Shown here: one piece after another, positions 7,222 to 15,322 of the stretch | How positions within the stretch are numbered: position 1 is the first letter of the stretch | Layout of the letters: each line of letters opens with the position of its first letter | Notes under the pieces: generated by a model | The model's database searches: none | What the model was told of the DNA's origin: nothing | What the model saw: the letters and a program-made list of their open reading frames with translations, nothing else | Made by a program: the position numbers and the translations under genes | From: Blautia sp. OF03-15BH | Lineage (GTDB): Bacteria; Bacillota; Clostridia; Lachnospirales; Lachnospiraceae | Reading direction: 5' to 3' | Assembly (NCBI RefSeq): GCF_003463065.1 | Contig: NZ_QSCM01000001.1 | Coordinates: forward strand, 1 to 64,000 | DNA: 64,000 nt

Positions 7222-7443
7222 TCATACGGTTACCCCCCGATTCTTCAGCAGTGTCTCCACATCATGAAGTACACAGGAATAACCATTTAAATGAAGAATA
7301 TCGTAACATTCAGAGATAAACCCAAGAATATCGTACTTTTGGAATAATTTGGCACAGTCACTGGATGACATATTCCATTTTGATTGAGCCATACGGAATA
7401 CCCAGCACTGCATATCAGCGATATCAAGCTGTCTTTCACTCAT
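7222..7443 (-). CDS. DUF3791-family small protein
   Basis: A 73-aa helical protein with the family pattern: an N-terminal helix, a cysteine-containing LFQKYDILGFI segment (compare K-Y-G-V-x-D-Y-I), then ECYDILHLNGYSCVLHDVETLL. The start at 7443 has GGAGAGG upstream at good spacing. DUF3791 genes normally neighbour DUF3990 genes. Here the DUF3990 gene lies about 2.3 kb away because an IS200/IS605 element and a MITE lie between. A role as antitoxin or partner is inferred from context. Confidence 0.7.
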   Translation of the reverse strand: MSERQLDIADMQCWVFRMAQSKWNMSSSDCAKLFQKYDILGFISECYDILHLNGYSCVLHDVETLLKNRGVTV

Positions 7444-7467
7444 AGAACATCCTCTCCTTTTCTTCAA

Positions 7468-7989
7468 AAAGTCTATGAATATCCACTTTTTTATATTTGC
7501 TATCTCACTCCTGTGTTTTCACCATCCGATCTTTGCTATCACTATAGCATATCCCGATAGAAATTTCTACTTCCAGATTTTCTTGTTAATTCAAGATCTT
7601 TACAAAAGTGCTGCTCAGTCATCGTTTCCAGAAACTGAACAACACCTGTATTTTAAAAAAGTACTAATTAGCCTCTACGTTAATTCTGTGTAACAGCTTT
7701 CCTAACCTGTTCTACAGATAAAAAAGTTGTTTCTGCTATTTTATCCAGATCATGCTCTCCATTCTTCCCATCCGCCAAAAACAGAGTATTTATCTATTGT
7801 CTCCATGCACTCTACATTTTTCTCATCTAAATTTAACACCTGCATTTTTTCATCTTCTTTTCTGTATTTTTATTACAAATGTATTGACTACAATTATGCA
7901 ATAAGATTTTTTAACAAATAGGTCTTATTGATTTCCCCCTTTTCTGGCCTTATATGAGATTTTCCCTACTTTTGTGATGTGCAGCTCAT
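7468..7989. other. AT-rich stretch without a convincing gene
   Basis: About 520 bases of low-GC sequence lie between the DUF3791 gene and a truncated gene. The open frames here have poor codon use and no ribosome sites, so I call none. The right edge is where the preserved reading frame of the next pseudogene begins, and is therefore a probable deletion or insertion junction. Confidence 0.5.
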
Positions 7990-8619
7990 TCAGAATCAGA
8001 TGTTTGGAATCCCGAATTGCTGTATGTTTCGACGTACCGGAATAAGGGCTATTCCTTCACCATCACCTCCTCCACCGCCTTCGACCACAAGTGGATCCCC
8101 AACCGGAATATTTTTGAGAGCATTTCCGAGGTCGTGGATGAAGTGTTTGCAAGCTATCTTTCCCGTCCTAATGTGCGGCAGCCCATCCTGACCCAGTACT
8201 GTGACGGGCAGAGAGTCAGCTGCCCCAACTGGCTTTCCCAGTGGGGCTCCAAGTATCTGGGCGATCAGAATTACACGCCAATCGAGATTCTCCGCTATTA
8301 TTACGGGGAAGATCTTTATATCAACTCTGCCGAGGAGATCTCCGGCATTCCTGTTTCCTGGCCCGGCGAGACCCTGGACATCGGAAGTCGCGGTCAGAAA
8401 GTCGAGCAGCTTCAGGAGCAGCTGAATGCCATATCCAACAATTATCCCCTGATCCCGAAGATCCGGGCAGACGGTATCTACGGAGAGGAGACGCAGCGGG
8501 CTGTGGAGATCTTTCAGGGTATCTTCGGTCTTCCTGAAACCGGAGAAGTGGATTACCGGACCTGGTATAAAATCCAGGAGATCTATGTCGGTGTAACCAG
8601 GATCGCGGAGCTTTACTGA
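7981..8619 (+). pseudogene. 5'-truncated spore-type peptidoglycan-binding protein
   Basis: About 210 codons match the C-terminal half of a family common in Lachnospiraceae: a SpoIID-like region (GYSFTITSSTAFDHKWI, then SCPNWLSQWGSKYL and IEILRYYYGEDL) and a C-terminal peptidoglycan-binding repeat (LDIGSRGQKVEQLQEQLN ... ADGIYGEETQRAVEIFQ). Full-length relatives carry an N-terminal portion of well over 100 residues that is missing here. The frame opens after a stop at about 7978 without an ATG, and the first usable start is a TTG at 8017. It was probably broken when the neighbouring mobile DNA arrived, although a short domain protein could still be made. Confidence 0.7.
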
Positions 8620-8638
8620 TCCCTGTTATATAAAAATG

Positions 8639-8679
8639 CCGCCCGGTCATCGTTTCCAGTGACCGGGCGGTGTTTTTTT
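8639..8679. terminator. Bidirectional terminator
   Basis: Perfect 11-base arms ccgcccggtca and tgaccgggcgg, with a T run on the plus strand and A-rich sequence on the other side. It lies between convergent genes. Confidence 0.85.
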
Positions 8680-9571
8680 ATTGCTTTTCAGCCAGAATCT
8701 CTCTGGCAAGCAGTTTCGCATGATCATAATACCATCTGTCATCGTCCTCATCTGCTTCTATAAATTCCACATATTCATTGAGAACGGCCAGTCTGATGTC
8801 AAATAAATACTGTTTATAATCGGGTTTTTCGGCTAAATTTTCGTAAACGGTATTCAAAAACAGGCGTTTCTGATCCCCGTTCATAGAAAACGGAAACGTG
8901 GCCCGGTCTTCCGTCGCATGGGCAATAAATCTCGCAAGATCCAGAGAATAGGGCATGATGCCGCCAAAACCCCAGTCAATGATGGATACCCGCCCGTTTT
9001 TTTGGATCGCATTGAACTCCAGAAAATCACCGTTTGCCAGAGTTCTCGGGCAGGTTTTCTGCCTCTCAAGAAAGAGTCCGTACGCTTCGCCGATCTCCGG
9101 TTCGTTCTTTATGCAGGTGAATCTTCGATTGATTCGCTCCAGATAGACCTCAAAGCGTTCCCTGTCCGAATGATTCCAGAAGGAATTCTGAATCTGAACG
9201 ATGCTCTTCGCAGCCGCTTTTGCCAGCTCATCCGTCATATCTCTCAAATCGCTGCCCTCGATGCTCTCCAGCATGATCCAGGTATCCGTCTCCTCGTTCC
9301 AACGTCCATAAAACCGGGGAACACAAAAATCTTTTTGCTTCAGGTATTTTTCATAATTTTCCGCCTCACGCCCGCCAGCCTTCTTGAGGATTCTGTCGCC
9401 GTCTGCCGTCTCAAGCTTATAAACGTCATATTCTCTGCATTCTGTCTCTTCTTCTCCATACTGCTCACAGATTCTGTACATTTTCTCAAAAGAAATATCC
9501 GGCAGGATCCTCTCCGCGATCTCCCGGATTTTCTGATCATTCACTTCTTTTTCATATCTTCCGATCTTCAT
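8678..9571 (-). CDS. APH-family phosphotransferase
   Basis: A 297-aa protein of the aminoglycoside/choline kinase (APH) fold. The catalytic loop is LANGDFLEFNAI, with N-G-D in place of the usual H-G-D, and the metal-binding motif is IIDWGFGG. An N-lobe Lys (RILKKAGG) precedes them. Substrate is unknown; relatives phosphorylate sugars, amino alcohols or antibiotics. The ATG at 9571 has GGAGAG upstream; the GTG/ATG-type starts further out are unsupported. It is a single gene between two terminators. The missing H in HGD is tolerated in some family members, so activity is plausible but unproven. Confidence 0.75.
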   Translation of the reverse strand: MKIGRYEKEVNDQKIREIAERILPDISFEKMYRICEQYGEEETECREYDVYKLETADGDRILKKAGGREAENYEKYLKQKDFCVPRFYGRWNEETDTWIMLESIEGSDLRDMTDELAKAAAKSIVQIQNSFWNHSDRERFEVYLERINRRFTCIKNEPEIGEAYGLFLERQKTCPRTLANGDFLEFNAIQKNGRVSIIDWGFGGIMPYSLDLARFIAHATEDRATFPFSMNGDQKRLFLNTVYENLAEKPDYKQYLFDIRLAVLNEYVEFIEADEDDDRWYYDHAKLLAREILAEKQ

Positions 9572-9582
9572 TTGACTCTCCT

Positions 9583-9625
9583 TTAAAAACCAAACGGGAC
9601 GGAGCCACTTCCACAACTCCGTCCC
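9583..9625 (-). terminator. Terminator after the DUF308 gene
   Basis: Perfect 9-base arms gggacggag and ctccgtccc, followed on the minus strand by gtttggttttt. Confidence 0.8.
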
Positions 9626-9631
9626 TGCCGG

Positions 9632-10156
9632 TTACTCAAACAGTTTTTTCAGTTTATAATACCACCAGAGGTCACAGCAGCCATCCACCAGCAAAGTGAA
9701 GCCCAGGAAGCGCATCAGCAGCATGGCGCTTCCAAAGGGATTCAGGACCAGGATCAGGCCAAACACAGCGACCACGATACCCATAGGAAGAAAATACTTC
9801 CAGCGGTAATCCAGTTTCCGGAGGTTCAGTGCCTGGTTGATCGTCACCAGACCGTCCATAAGGATGATCAGACCGATGATCACCGGCAGAACGGAAAGCA
9901 GAACCTCGGATTTAAAGAGTGCAACAAGACCGATGACGGTCAGGATCACGCCAACGATGAGTTCCAGCTGGAATACACCGCCAATCTTCCGGTCTTTCCA
10001 GTATCCCAGGATCTTCCAGATCCCGTAGATAAGGGCACACACACCAAGCACATAGCAGACCGCCTGGGAAAAAGCCACCGGATGGATCAGAAGCAGTATC
10101 CCGAGCAGCAGATAAACAAAAGCAAACACTCCCTGATTTGTGAAAAAGCTCTTCAC
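9632..10156 (-). CDS. HdeD/DUF308-family membrane protein
   Basis: A 174-aa protein with six predicted membrane helices arranged as three similar hairpins, each carrying a G-x-x-x-hydrophobic pattern (YLLLGILLLI, GVILTVIGLVALF, GIVVAVFGLILVLNPF). This is the DUF308 (HdeD-like) architecture; HdeD is linked to acid resistance in enterobacteria, but the role in Firmicutes is unknown. It lies downstream of rseP with a gap of about 60 bases and ends at its own terminator. The basic C-terminus (YYKLKKLFE) is probably cytoplasmic. Confidence 0.8.
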   Translation of the reverse strand: MKSFFTNQGVFAFVYLLLGILLLIHPVAFSQAVCYVLGVCALIYGIWKILGYWKDRKIGGVFQLELIVGVILTVIGLVALFKSEVLLSVLPVIIGLIILMDGLVTINQALNLRKLDYRWKYFLPMGIVVAVFGLILVLNPFGSAMLLMRFLGFTLLVDGCCDLWWYYKLKKLFE

Positions 10157-10219
10157 AGCAATCGCCTCCTAAGACAAAATGTTCCGATATTCAGGCCACA
10201 GACCCGTGCCCTGAACTGG

Positions 10220-11254
10220 TTAAAATAACTTCCTTACGTCATTAAACATGATCACAACCATCAGCAGCATCAAAGCCAGAAGACCGATCATATGGACCAT
10301 GCCTTCTTTTTCCGGATCGATGCGCTTCCTGCGGATGGCTTCCAGAAAAAGAAATACCAGCCGGCCGCCATCCAGTGCCGGAAGCGGCAGAAGGTTCATA
10401 ACACCTAAGTTCGCCGTCAGGAGAATGGAAATGTTCAGCATATTCAGCCATACATAAAATCCTCCGTCCGACTTGCTCTCTTCATAAGTGCTTCCGATCA
10501 TGTTGACCACACCAACGGGACCGGACATATCATTGAGTCCCAGTCTTCCGCTCACCAGGAGCTTCAGCCCGTCGATCGTTGTGGCGATCCAGTATTTCAC
10601 CTCATACGCACTGTATTTCAGTACTCCCACCGGATCAAGCTTTGTGCGGACTCCGGATACGGAGATGCCCATCAGCTTTCTTCCGGCTTCTTCGTCCATC
10701 CGTAAGGTAATGTCTGCCGTTTTCTTTTCTCCTTCATGCTCCCAGGTCACGGTAATGGTTTCCTCATTGGGATGGTAAAGGGTATAGCCGGTGATCTCCC
10801 TGGCTACATGGATCTTCTGACCATTCATTTTCAGGATCCGGTCTCCCACCTGGATCCCTGCTTCAGCAGCCGGTGTTCCCTCTCCCACATAGCTGATTAC
10901 CGGTGCATCGTAGCCGATGCTGCCGATGATAAAAAGGGACAGGAGAAAAGCCAGGATAAAATTGAAGATCGGTCCCGCCGCAATGACAGAGATTCTGGCC
11001 CACACGGATTTACTTCCAAAGGAACCTTCCTCCGTAGTGGCCTCATCCTCTCCCAGCATGGCACAGGAGCCGCCAAAGGGAAGAAGCTTCCAGGAATACC
11101 TGGTACCGCCTTTTACCGTACTTAAAATTCTGGGACCCATGCCCAGTGAAAACTCCAGCACTGTCACTCCATTATATTTTGCCAGGAGAAAATGACCCAG
11201 CTCATGAATGATAATGATCAGGCTGAAAATAAAAAGTGCAAGAATAATACTCAA
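10220..11254 (-). CDS. rseP: Site-2 metalloprotease RseP/RasP
   Basis: A membrane-embedded zinc protease that cuts anti-sigma factors and signal-peptide remnants. It carries HELGH (17-21) in the first membrane helix, a PDZ domain around 125-190 (AAEAGIQVGDRI), and the second catalytic motif NLLPLPALDGGRL near residue 290. The start is read as the TTG at 11254, two bases after the dxr stop and with AGGTGG ahead of it; a TTG at 11272 is possible but lies inside the box. It ends the pyrH-frr-uppS-cdsA-dxr-rseP series. Confidence 0.92.
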   Translation of the reverse strand: MSIILALFIFSLIIIIHELGHFLLAKYNGVTVLEFSLGMGPRILSTVKGGTRYSWKLLPFGGSCAMLGEDEATTEEGSFGSKSVWARISVIAAGPIFNFILAFLLSLFIIGSIGYDAPVISYVGEGTPAAEAGIQVGDRILKMNGQKIHVAREITGYTLYHPNEETITVTWEHEGEKKTADITLRMDEEAGRKLMGISVSGVRTKLDPVGVLKYSAYEVKYWIATTIDGLKLLVSGRLGLNDMSGPVGVVNMIGSTYEESKSDGGFYVWLNMLNISILLTANLGVMNLLPLPALDGGRLVFLFLEAIRRKRIDPEKEGMVHMIGLLALMLLMVVIMFNDVRKLF

Positions 11255-11255
11255 C

Positions 11256-12398
11256 CTACCACCTGCTTTCAATTCGTTCGTATGTCGCCTGCTCTGCTGC
11301 CAGAATCTCTTCGATGGAAGGATCCGGAATAACCTTATGATGTTCCATTGCGTCTGAAATTATTTCATAGATATCCAGAAAACGGATCTTCCGGTTCAGG
11401 AATTTGCTCACTGCCCGCTCGTTTGCCGCATTGAAGACCGTAGGCATGCTGCCGCCGGTTCTTGCCGCCCGGAATGCCAGTGGCAGACCGAGGAAGGTAT
11501 CCATATCCGGTTTTTCAAAGGTGATCTCCTTCAGTTTCCAGAAATCCAGCCGGTCTCCCGGAAGATAGCGCCGCTCCGGATAATAAAGTGCATACTGGAT
11601 GGGCAGCTTCATATCCGGCGTACCCAACTGGGCGATCACAGCTCCGTCTTTAAATTCCACCATGGAATGAATGATACTCTTTGGCTGGACGACCACCTGG
11701 ATGCGGTCCAGATCCACACCAAAAAGCCATTTTGCTTCCATGACCTCCAGCCCTTTGTTTACCAGTGTAGCGGAATCAATGGTGATCTTCTGTCCCATAG
11801 ACCAGTTGGGATGTTTCAGGGCATCCTCAACCTGTACACCAGCCAGTTCCTCCCTGGTCTTTCCACGGAAAGGCCCGCCGGAAGCTGTGATAAGGATCTT
11901 CTCGATCCCGCCCCTGTCTTCCCCGTGAAGTGCCTGGAAAATGGCGCTGTGCTCGCTGTCCACCGGAAGGATCTGAACGCCCTTCTGCTCTGCCAGCGGC
12001 ATGATGATATGGCCTGCTGTCACCAACGTCTCTTTGTTTGCCAGGGCAATGTCTTTTCCTGCCTTGATAGCTTCAATGGTAGGAAGGATACCGATCATTC
12101 CCACAATGGCAGTTACCAGAATATCCGTCTCCGGCAGGGTTGCGATTTCAATGAGACCATCCATTCCCGTCACGATGCGGATATCGGTATCTTTCAGCCG
12201 TTCTTTCAGGTCTTTTGCTGCAGCCTCACGGAAGACAGCGATGACAGACGGATGAAACTTTCTGGCCTGCTTTTCCAGAAGCTCCACATTTCCGTTGGCA
12301 GAAAGTGCTTCCACCTGTATGTCACCATTATGTTCCACAACTTCCAGTGTCTGGGTTCCGATGGAACCGGTCGAGCCTAAAATTGCTATTTTTTTCAT
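11256..12398 (-). CDS. dxr: 1-deoxy-D-xylulose 5-phosphate reductoisomerase
   Basis: A 380-aa enzyme that makes methylerythritol 4-phosphate with NADPH, the committed step of the MEP isoprenoid pathway. It has the N-terminal nucleotide-binding motif ILGSTGSIGTQTL, the metal-binding block PVDSEHSAIFQ, and ITASGGPFRG and HPNWSMGQKITIDSATLVNKGLE downstream (the last split across adjacent segments). The ATG at 12398 has TGGAGG upstream. It sits between cdsA and rseP, so undecaprenyl-phosphate supply and membrane lipid genes are co-transcribed. Confidence 0.96.
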   Translation of the reverse strand: MKKIAILGSTGSIGTQTLEVVEHNGDIQVEALSANGNVELLEKQARKFHPSVIAVFREAAAKDLKERLKDTDIRIVTGMDGLIEIATLPETDILVTAIVGMIGILPTIEAIKAGKDIALANKETLVTAGHIIMPLAEQKGVQILPVDSEHSAIFQALHGEDRGGIEKILITASGGPFRGKTREELAGVQVEDALKHPNWSMGQKITIDSATLVNKGLEVMEAKWLFGVDLDRIQVVVQPKSIIHSMVEFKDGAVIAQLGTPDMKLPIQYALYYPERRYLPGDRLDFWKLKEITFEKPDMDTFLGLPLAFRAARTGGSMPTVFNAANERAVSKFLNRKIRFLDIYEIISDAMEHHKVIPDPSIEEILAAEQATYERIESRW

Positions 12399-12415
12399 AT
12401 GTATTCCTCCACTTC

Positions 12416-13225
12416 TCACAGAAGGGCAACCGCCAGAAAATAGATCACCGGTGCGGTAAAGATCACGCTGTCAAAGCGATCCAGAATCCCACCGTGTCCC
12501 GGGATCAGTTTTCCGTAATCCTTAATGTTATGGTTTCTCTTGATACCGGAAGCCGCCAGGTCTCCCACCATGGAGATCAGCGCACCTACCGCACAGATCA
12601 GCGCATAAACCGCCGGGCTGTGATCGAACTCCGGGAAGAATTTACCGGCCGCCAGAGCATAGATCAGACCAAGCAGTGCTGCTCCGGCAACGCCTCCTAC
12701 AGCACCTTCTATGGATTTTTTCGGGCTTAAAACAGGAGCCATCTTATGCTTTCCAATCAGAATCCCCACACAATAAGCACAGGTATCACAGCCCCAGGAG
12801 CAGAGGAAGATCAGCCATACAAGGAAGGCTCCTCCTTTCAGATTCCGGGTAAGATAAATATAAGAAAGCAGTACAGACACATAGATCACGCCAAAAAAAG
12901 CCGCCATGACCTGATCCGCATGGTATTTCGGATAGCTAAACACATAAACAGCCAGCAGTACGATCAGGATAAAGATCATATCCATCATACTATATGCTTC
13001 CAGTCCGAAAAGTAACAGCAGATAATAAGAAGCCACGCCGAGAGCACCGGTCAAGGCCAGAAGAGAAAAACCCTTTTCCTGTACACCTGCAGCCCGGTAA
13101 AGCTCAGTCAGGCCGATCAGGGATACCAGGAATAAGGTTCCCCAGAGAAGATAACCGCCGCTGATGATGGTCACAAGAGCGATGATCACCAGAACGATAC
13201 CGCTTAACAGTCTCGTCTTAAACAC
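12416..13225 (-). CDS. cdsA: Phosphatidate cytidylyltransferase
   Basis: A 269-aa integral membrane enzyme that makes CDP-diacylglycerol from phosphatidate and CTP, the precursor of all phospholipids. It has about eight hydrophobic helices and the C-terminal CdsA signature, seen as GDLAASGIKRNHNIKDYG followed by IPGHGGILDRFDS. The stop lies 17 bases before the dxr start, and the gene begins 1 base after the uppS stop, indicating one operon. Confidence 0.95.
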   Translation of the reverse strand: MFKTRLLSGIVLVIIALVTIISGGYLLWGTLFLVSLIGLTELYRAAGVQEKGFSLLALTGALGVASYYLLLLFGLEAYSMMDMIFILIVLLAVYVFSYPKYHADQVMAAFFGVIYVSVLLSYIYLTRNLKGGAFLVWLIFLCSWGCDTCAYCVGILIGKHKMAPVLSPKKSIEGAVGGVAGAALLGLIYALAAGKFFPEFDHSPAVYALICAVGALISMVGDLAASGIKRNHNIKDYGKLIPGHGGILDRFDSVIFTAPVIYFLAVALL

Positions 13226-13226
13226 G

Positions 13227-13934
13227 TTATCCCTCCTTTACGCCACCGTAACGCCGGTCACGGCTGTTGAATTTCTCAATGGCCTTCCAGAGTTCGTCTT
13301 TGTTGAAAGCAGGCCAGGGAACATCTGTAAAGTAAAATTCTGTGTATGCCAGCTGCCAGAGCAGATAGTTGGAAAGACGCTGCTCTCCGCTGGTGCGGAT
13401 CAGAAGGTCCGGATCCGGCACTTCCCTGGTATCCAGATAACCGGAGATACAAGCCTCATCAATGGCATCAACGGCCAGCTTTCCGTCTCTGACATCTGCC
13501 GCCAGATGACGGACTGCTCTCGTGATCTCATCCCGGCTGCCATAATTGATGGCAATCTGGAAATTCAGTCCCGTATTGTCTTTGGATGACTCCTCCAGTT
13601 TCCGTAAGCTCTCCTGAAGATCCGGATCCAGAGCAGTCGGATCTCCCAGGACCCGTACCTTCATGTTGTTTTTCTGCGCAGTCTTGATGCAGGTCTTCGT
13701 GTAGCTGCGGAACAGCTTCATCAGACCGTCCACCTCTTCCTTGGACCGTTTCCAGTTTTCCGTAGAAAACAGATAAACCGTCAGATATTTGATGCCCATG
13801 TTCCAAGCATCCTCACAGATCACCTCCAGGTTCTTGGCGCCCCTGGAATGACCATAGTTTCTGGGCATGCCTTTGCTTTTCGCCCATCGTCCGTTGCCAT
13901 CCAGAATGATGGCAACATGCTGCGGTATCACCAT
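13227..13934 (-). CDS. uppS: Undecaprenyl diphosphate synthase
   Basis: A 235-aa cis-prenyltransferase that builds the C55 carrier lipid for cell-wall synthesis. The N-terminal IILDGNGRWAKSKG holds the catalytic Asp, and the C-terminal region keeps DLLIRTSGEQRLSNYLLWQ and the FTDVPWPAF segment, which carries the substrate-binding basic and acidic residues. The start at 13934 has TGGAGG upstream; the in-frame codon at 13955 would precede that box. It lies between frr and cdsA. Confidence 0.96.
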   Translation of the reverse strand: MVIPQHVAIILDGNGRWAKSKGMPRNYGHSRGAKNLEVICEDAWNMGIKYLTVYLFSTENWKRSKEEVDGLMKLFRSYTKTCIKTAQKNNMKVRVLGDPTALDPDLQESLRKLEESSKDNTGLNFQIAINYGSRDEITRAVRHLAADVRDGKLAVDAIDEACISGYLDTREVPDPDLLIRTSGEQRLSNYLLWQLAYTEFYFTDVPWPAFNKDELWKAIEKFNSRDRRYGGVKEG

Positions 13935-13990
13935 ATTTATTTCCTCCAGAAACAATTTTAGGCGCTGCCAAAAAGCAGCGCCCAGCTGTT

Positions 13991-14542
13991 TTATACTGTC
14001 ATGATCTCCTTGGATTTTACTTCCACTGCCTTGTCGATCTCTTTGATGTATTTATCTGTGAGCTTCTGGATCTCGTCCTCCAGCTCCTTGATCTCGTCCT
14101 CAGATACATCACTGCCTTTCAGCTTTTTGAAAGCATCATTGGCATCCCGACGAATGTTGCGGACAGCAACCTTCGCACCCTCGCCTTTTTTCTTTACATC
14201 TTTGGCAAGCTCTTTTCTGCGGTCCTCGGTAAGCTCCGGGAATACCAAGCGGATACAGCTGCCGTCATTGGAAGGATTGATGCCGATATCGGAAACCATA
14301 ATGGCTTTCTCGATCTCTTTGATCAGCTTTTTCTCCCACGGCTGGATCACCAGCATTCGGGCTTCCGGAACGGTGATATTTCCCACCTGCTGCAGCGGGG
14401 TCGGTGTTCCGTAGTAGTCAACGGTGATCTTGTCCAGTACATGGGGGTTGGCACGTCCTGCACGGATCGTACCGAAATCCTTTAACAGGCTGTCGTAGGA
14501 TTTGCTCATCTTTGTCTCATATGCTTTGATTCTTTCATCCAT
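13991..14542 (-). CDS. frr: Ribosome recycling factor
   Basis: A 183-aa protein of normal RRF length, with the conserved TIRAGRANP, YYGTPTPLQQVGNI and R-R-D-A-N-D blocks. It splits post-termination ribosomes together with EF-G. GGAGG lies ahead of the ATG. It follows pyrH by 20 bases, as in most Firmicutes. Confidence 0.97.
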   Translation of the reverse strand: MDERIKAYETKMSKSYDSLLKDFGTIRAGRANPHVLDKITVDYYGTPTPLQQVGNITVPEARMLVIQPWEKKLIKEIEKAIMVSDIGINPSNDGSCIRLVFPELTEDRRKELAKDVKKKGEGAKVAVRNIRRDANDAFKKLKGSDVSEDEIKELEDEIQKLTDKYIKEIDKAVEVKSKEIMTV

Positions 14543-14562
14543 ATCTTTTTCCTCCGGTTTTA

Positions 14563-15258
14563 TTATACAGTCACCCTTGTGCCCTTAAAGTTGCCCTTTA
14601 CGGTTTCCACAATGCTGTTCTCTTCGTTGAGTCCGAATACCAGCATGGGCATCTTGTTCTCCATGCAGAGAATGGAAGCCGCCATATCTACCACACCCAG
14701 TTTCTTGTCGATCACTTCCTGGATGGAGACTTCGTCATATTTCTTTGCATCCGGATTCTTCTTCGGATCGCTGTCATAGACAGCATCGATGGACTTCGCA
14801 AGAAGGATCACATCTGCCTCGATCTCGATCGCACGCAGTACGGTAGCTGTATCCGTGGAAAAATACGGATGGCCGGTTCCGCCGGCGTAGAAAGTTACCA
14901 TTCCCTTGGAAAAGCACTCATTTACCACATCTTTGGAAAAAAGCTCCGTAAACGCTCCGCAGGCAAAAGGAGTCAGAACCTTGGTCTTCATACCTACAGA
15001 ACGGAAAATCTCAGATACATAAATACAGTTCATGACCGTAGCCAGCATACCGATCTGGTCTGCCTTTGTCCGATCGATCTTCTCACTGGAACGGCCTCTC
15101 CAGAAGTTGCCTCCTCCGATCACGATACCAACTTCCAGGCCATCATCTACCAGTTCTTTTACCTGATGTGCCACGGCGGTAACAGTAGGCTCGTCAAATC
15201 CTGTCTTTTTATCACCGGCCAGTGCCTCGCCGCTTAATTTCAATAATACTCTTTTCAT
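14563..15258 (-). CDS. pyrH: UMP kinase
   Basis: A 231-aa hexameric UMP kinase of the amino-acid-kinase fold. It phosphorylates UMP to UDP with ATP. Visible motifs are LKLSGEALAG at the N-terminus, GIVIGGGNFWRG, and FYAGGTGHPYFSTDT in the centre. In B. subtilis and most relatives rpsB-tsf lie directly upstream; here the upstream neighbour is topB, and rpsB-tsf lie 32 kb away. Confidence 0.97.
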   Translation of the reverse strand: MKRVLLKLSGEALAGDKKTGFDEPTVTAVAHQVKELVDDGLEVGIVIGGGNFWRGRSSEKIDRTKADQIGMLATVMNCIYVSEIFRSVGMKTKVLTPFACGAFTELFSKDVVNECFSKGMVTFYAGGTGHPYFSTDTATVLRAIEIEADVILLAKSIDAVYDSDPKKNPDAKKYDEVSIQEVIDKKLGVVDMAASILCMENKMPMLVFGLNEENSIVETVKGNFKGTRVTV

Positions 15259-15322
15259 GTAAGCACCTCTGCTTCTTTAGATTCAGAGATAGTATAGCAC
15301 AACTCCCCGTAAACAGCAATCT

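Noticed and set aside
7475..7921. Two short plus-strand frames in the AT-rich gap
   Set aside because: Poor codon use, no ribosome sites and no similarity to families I know.
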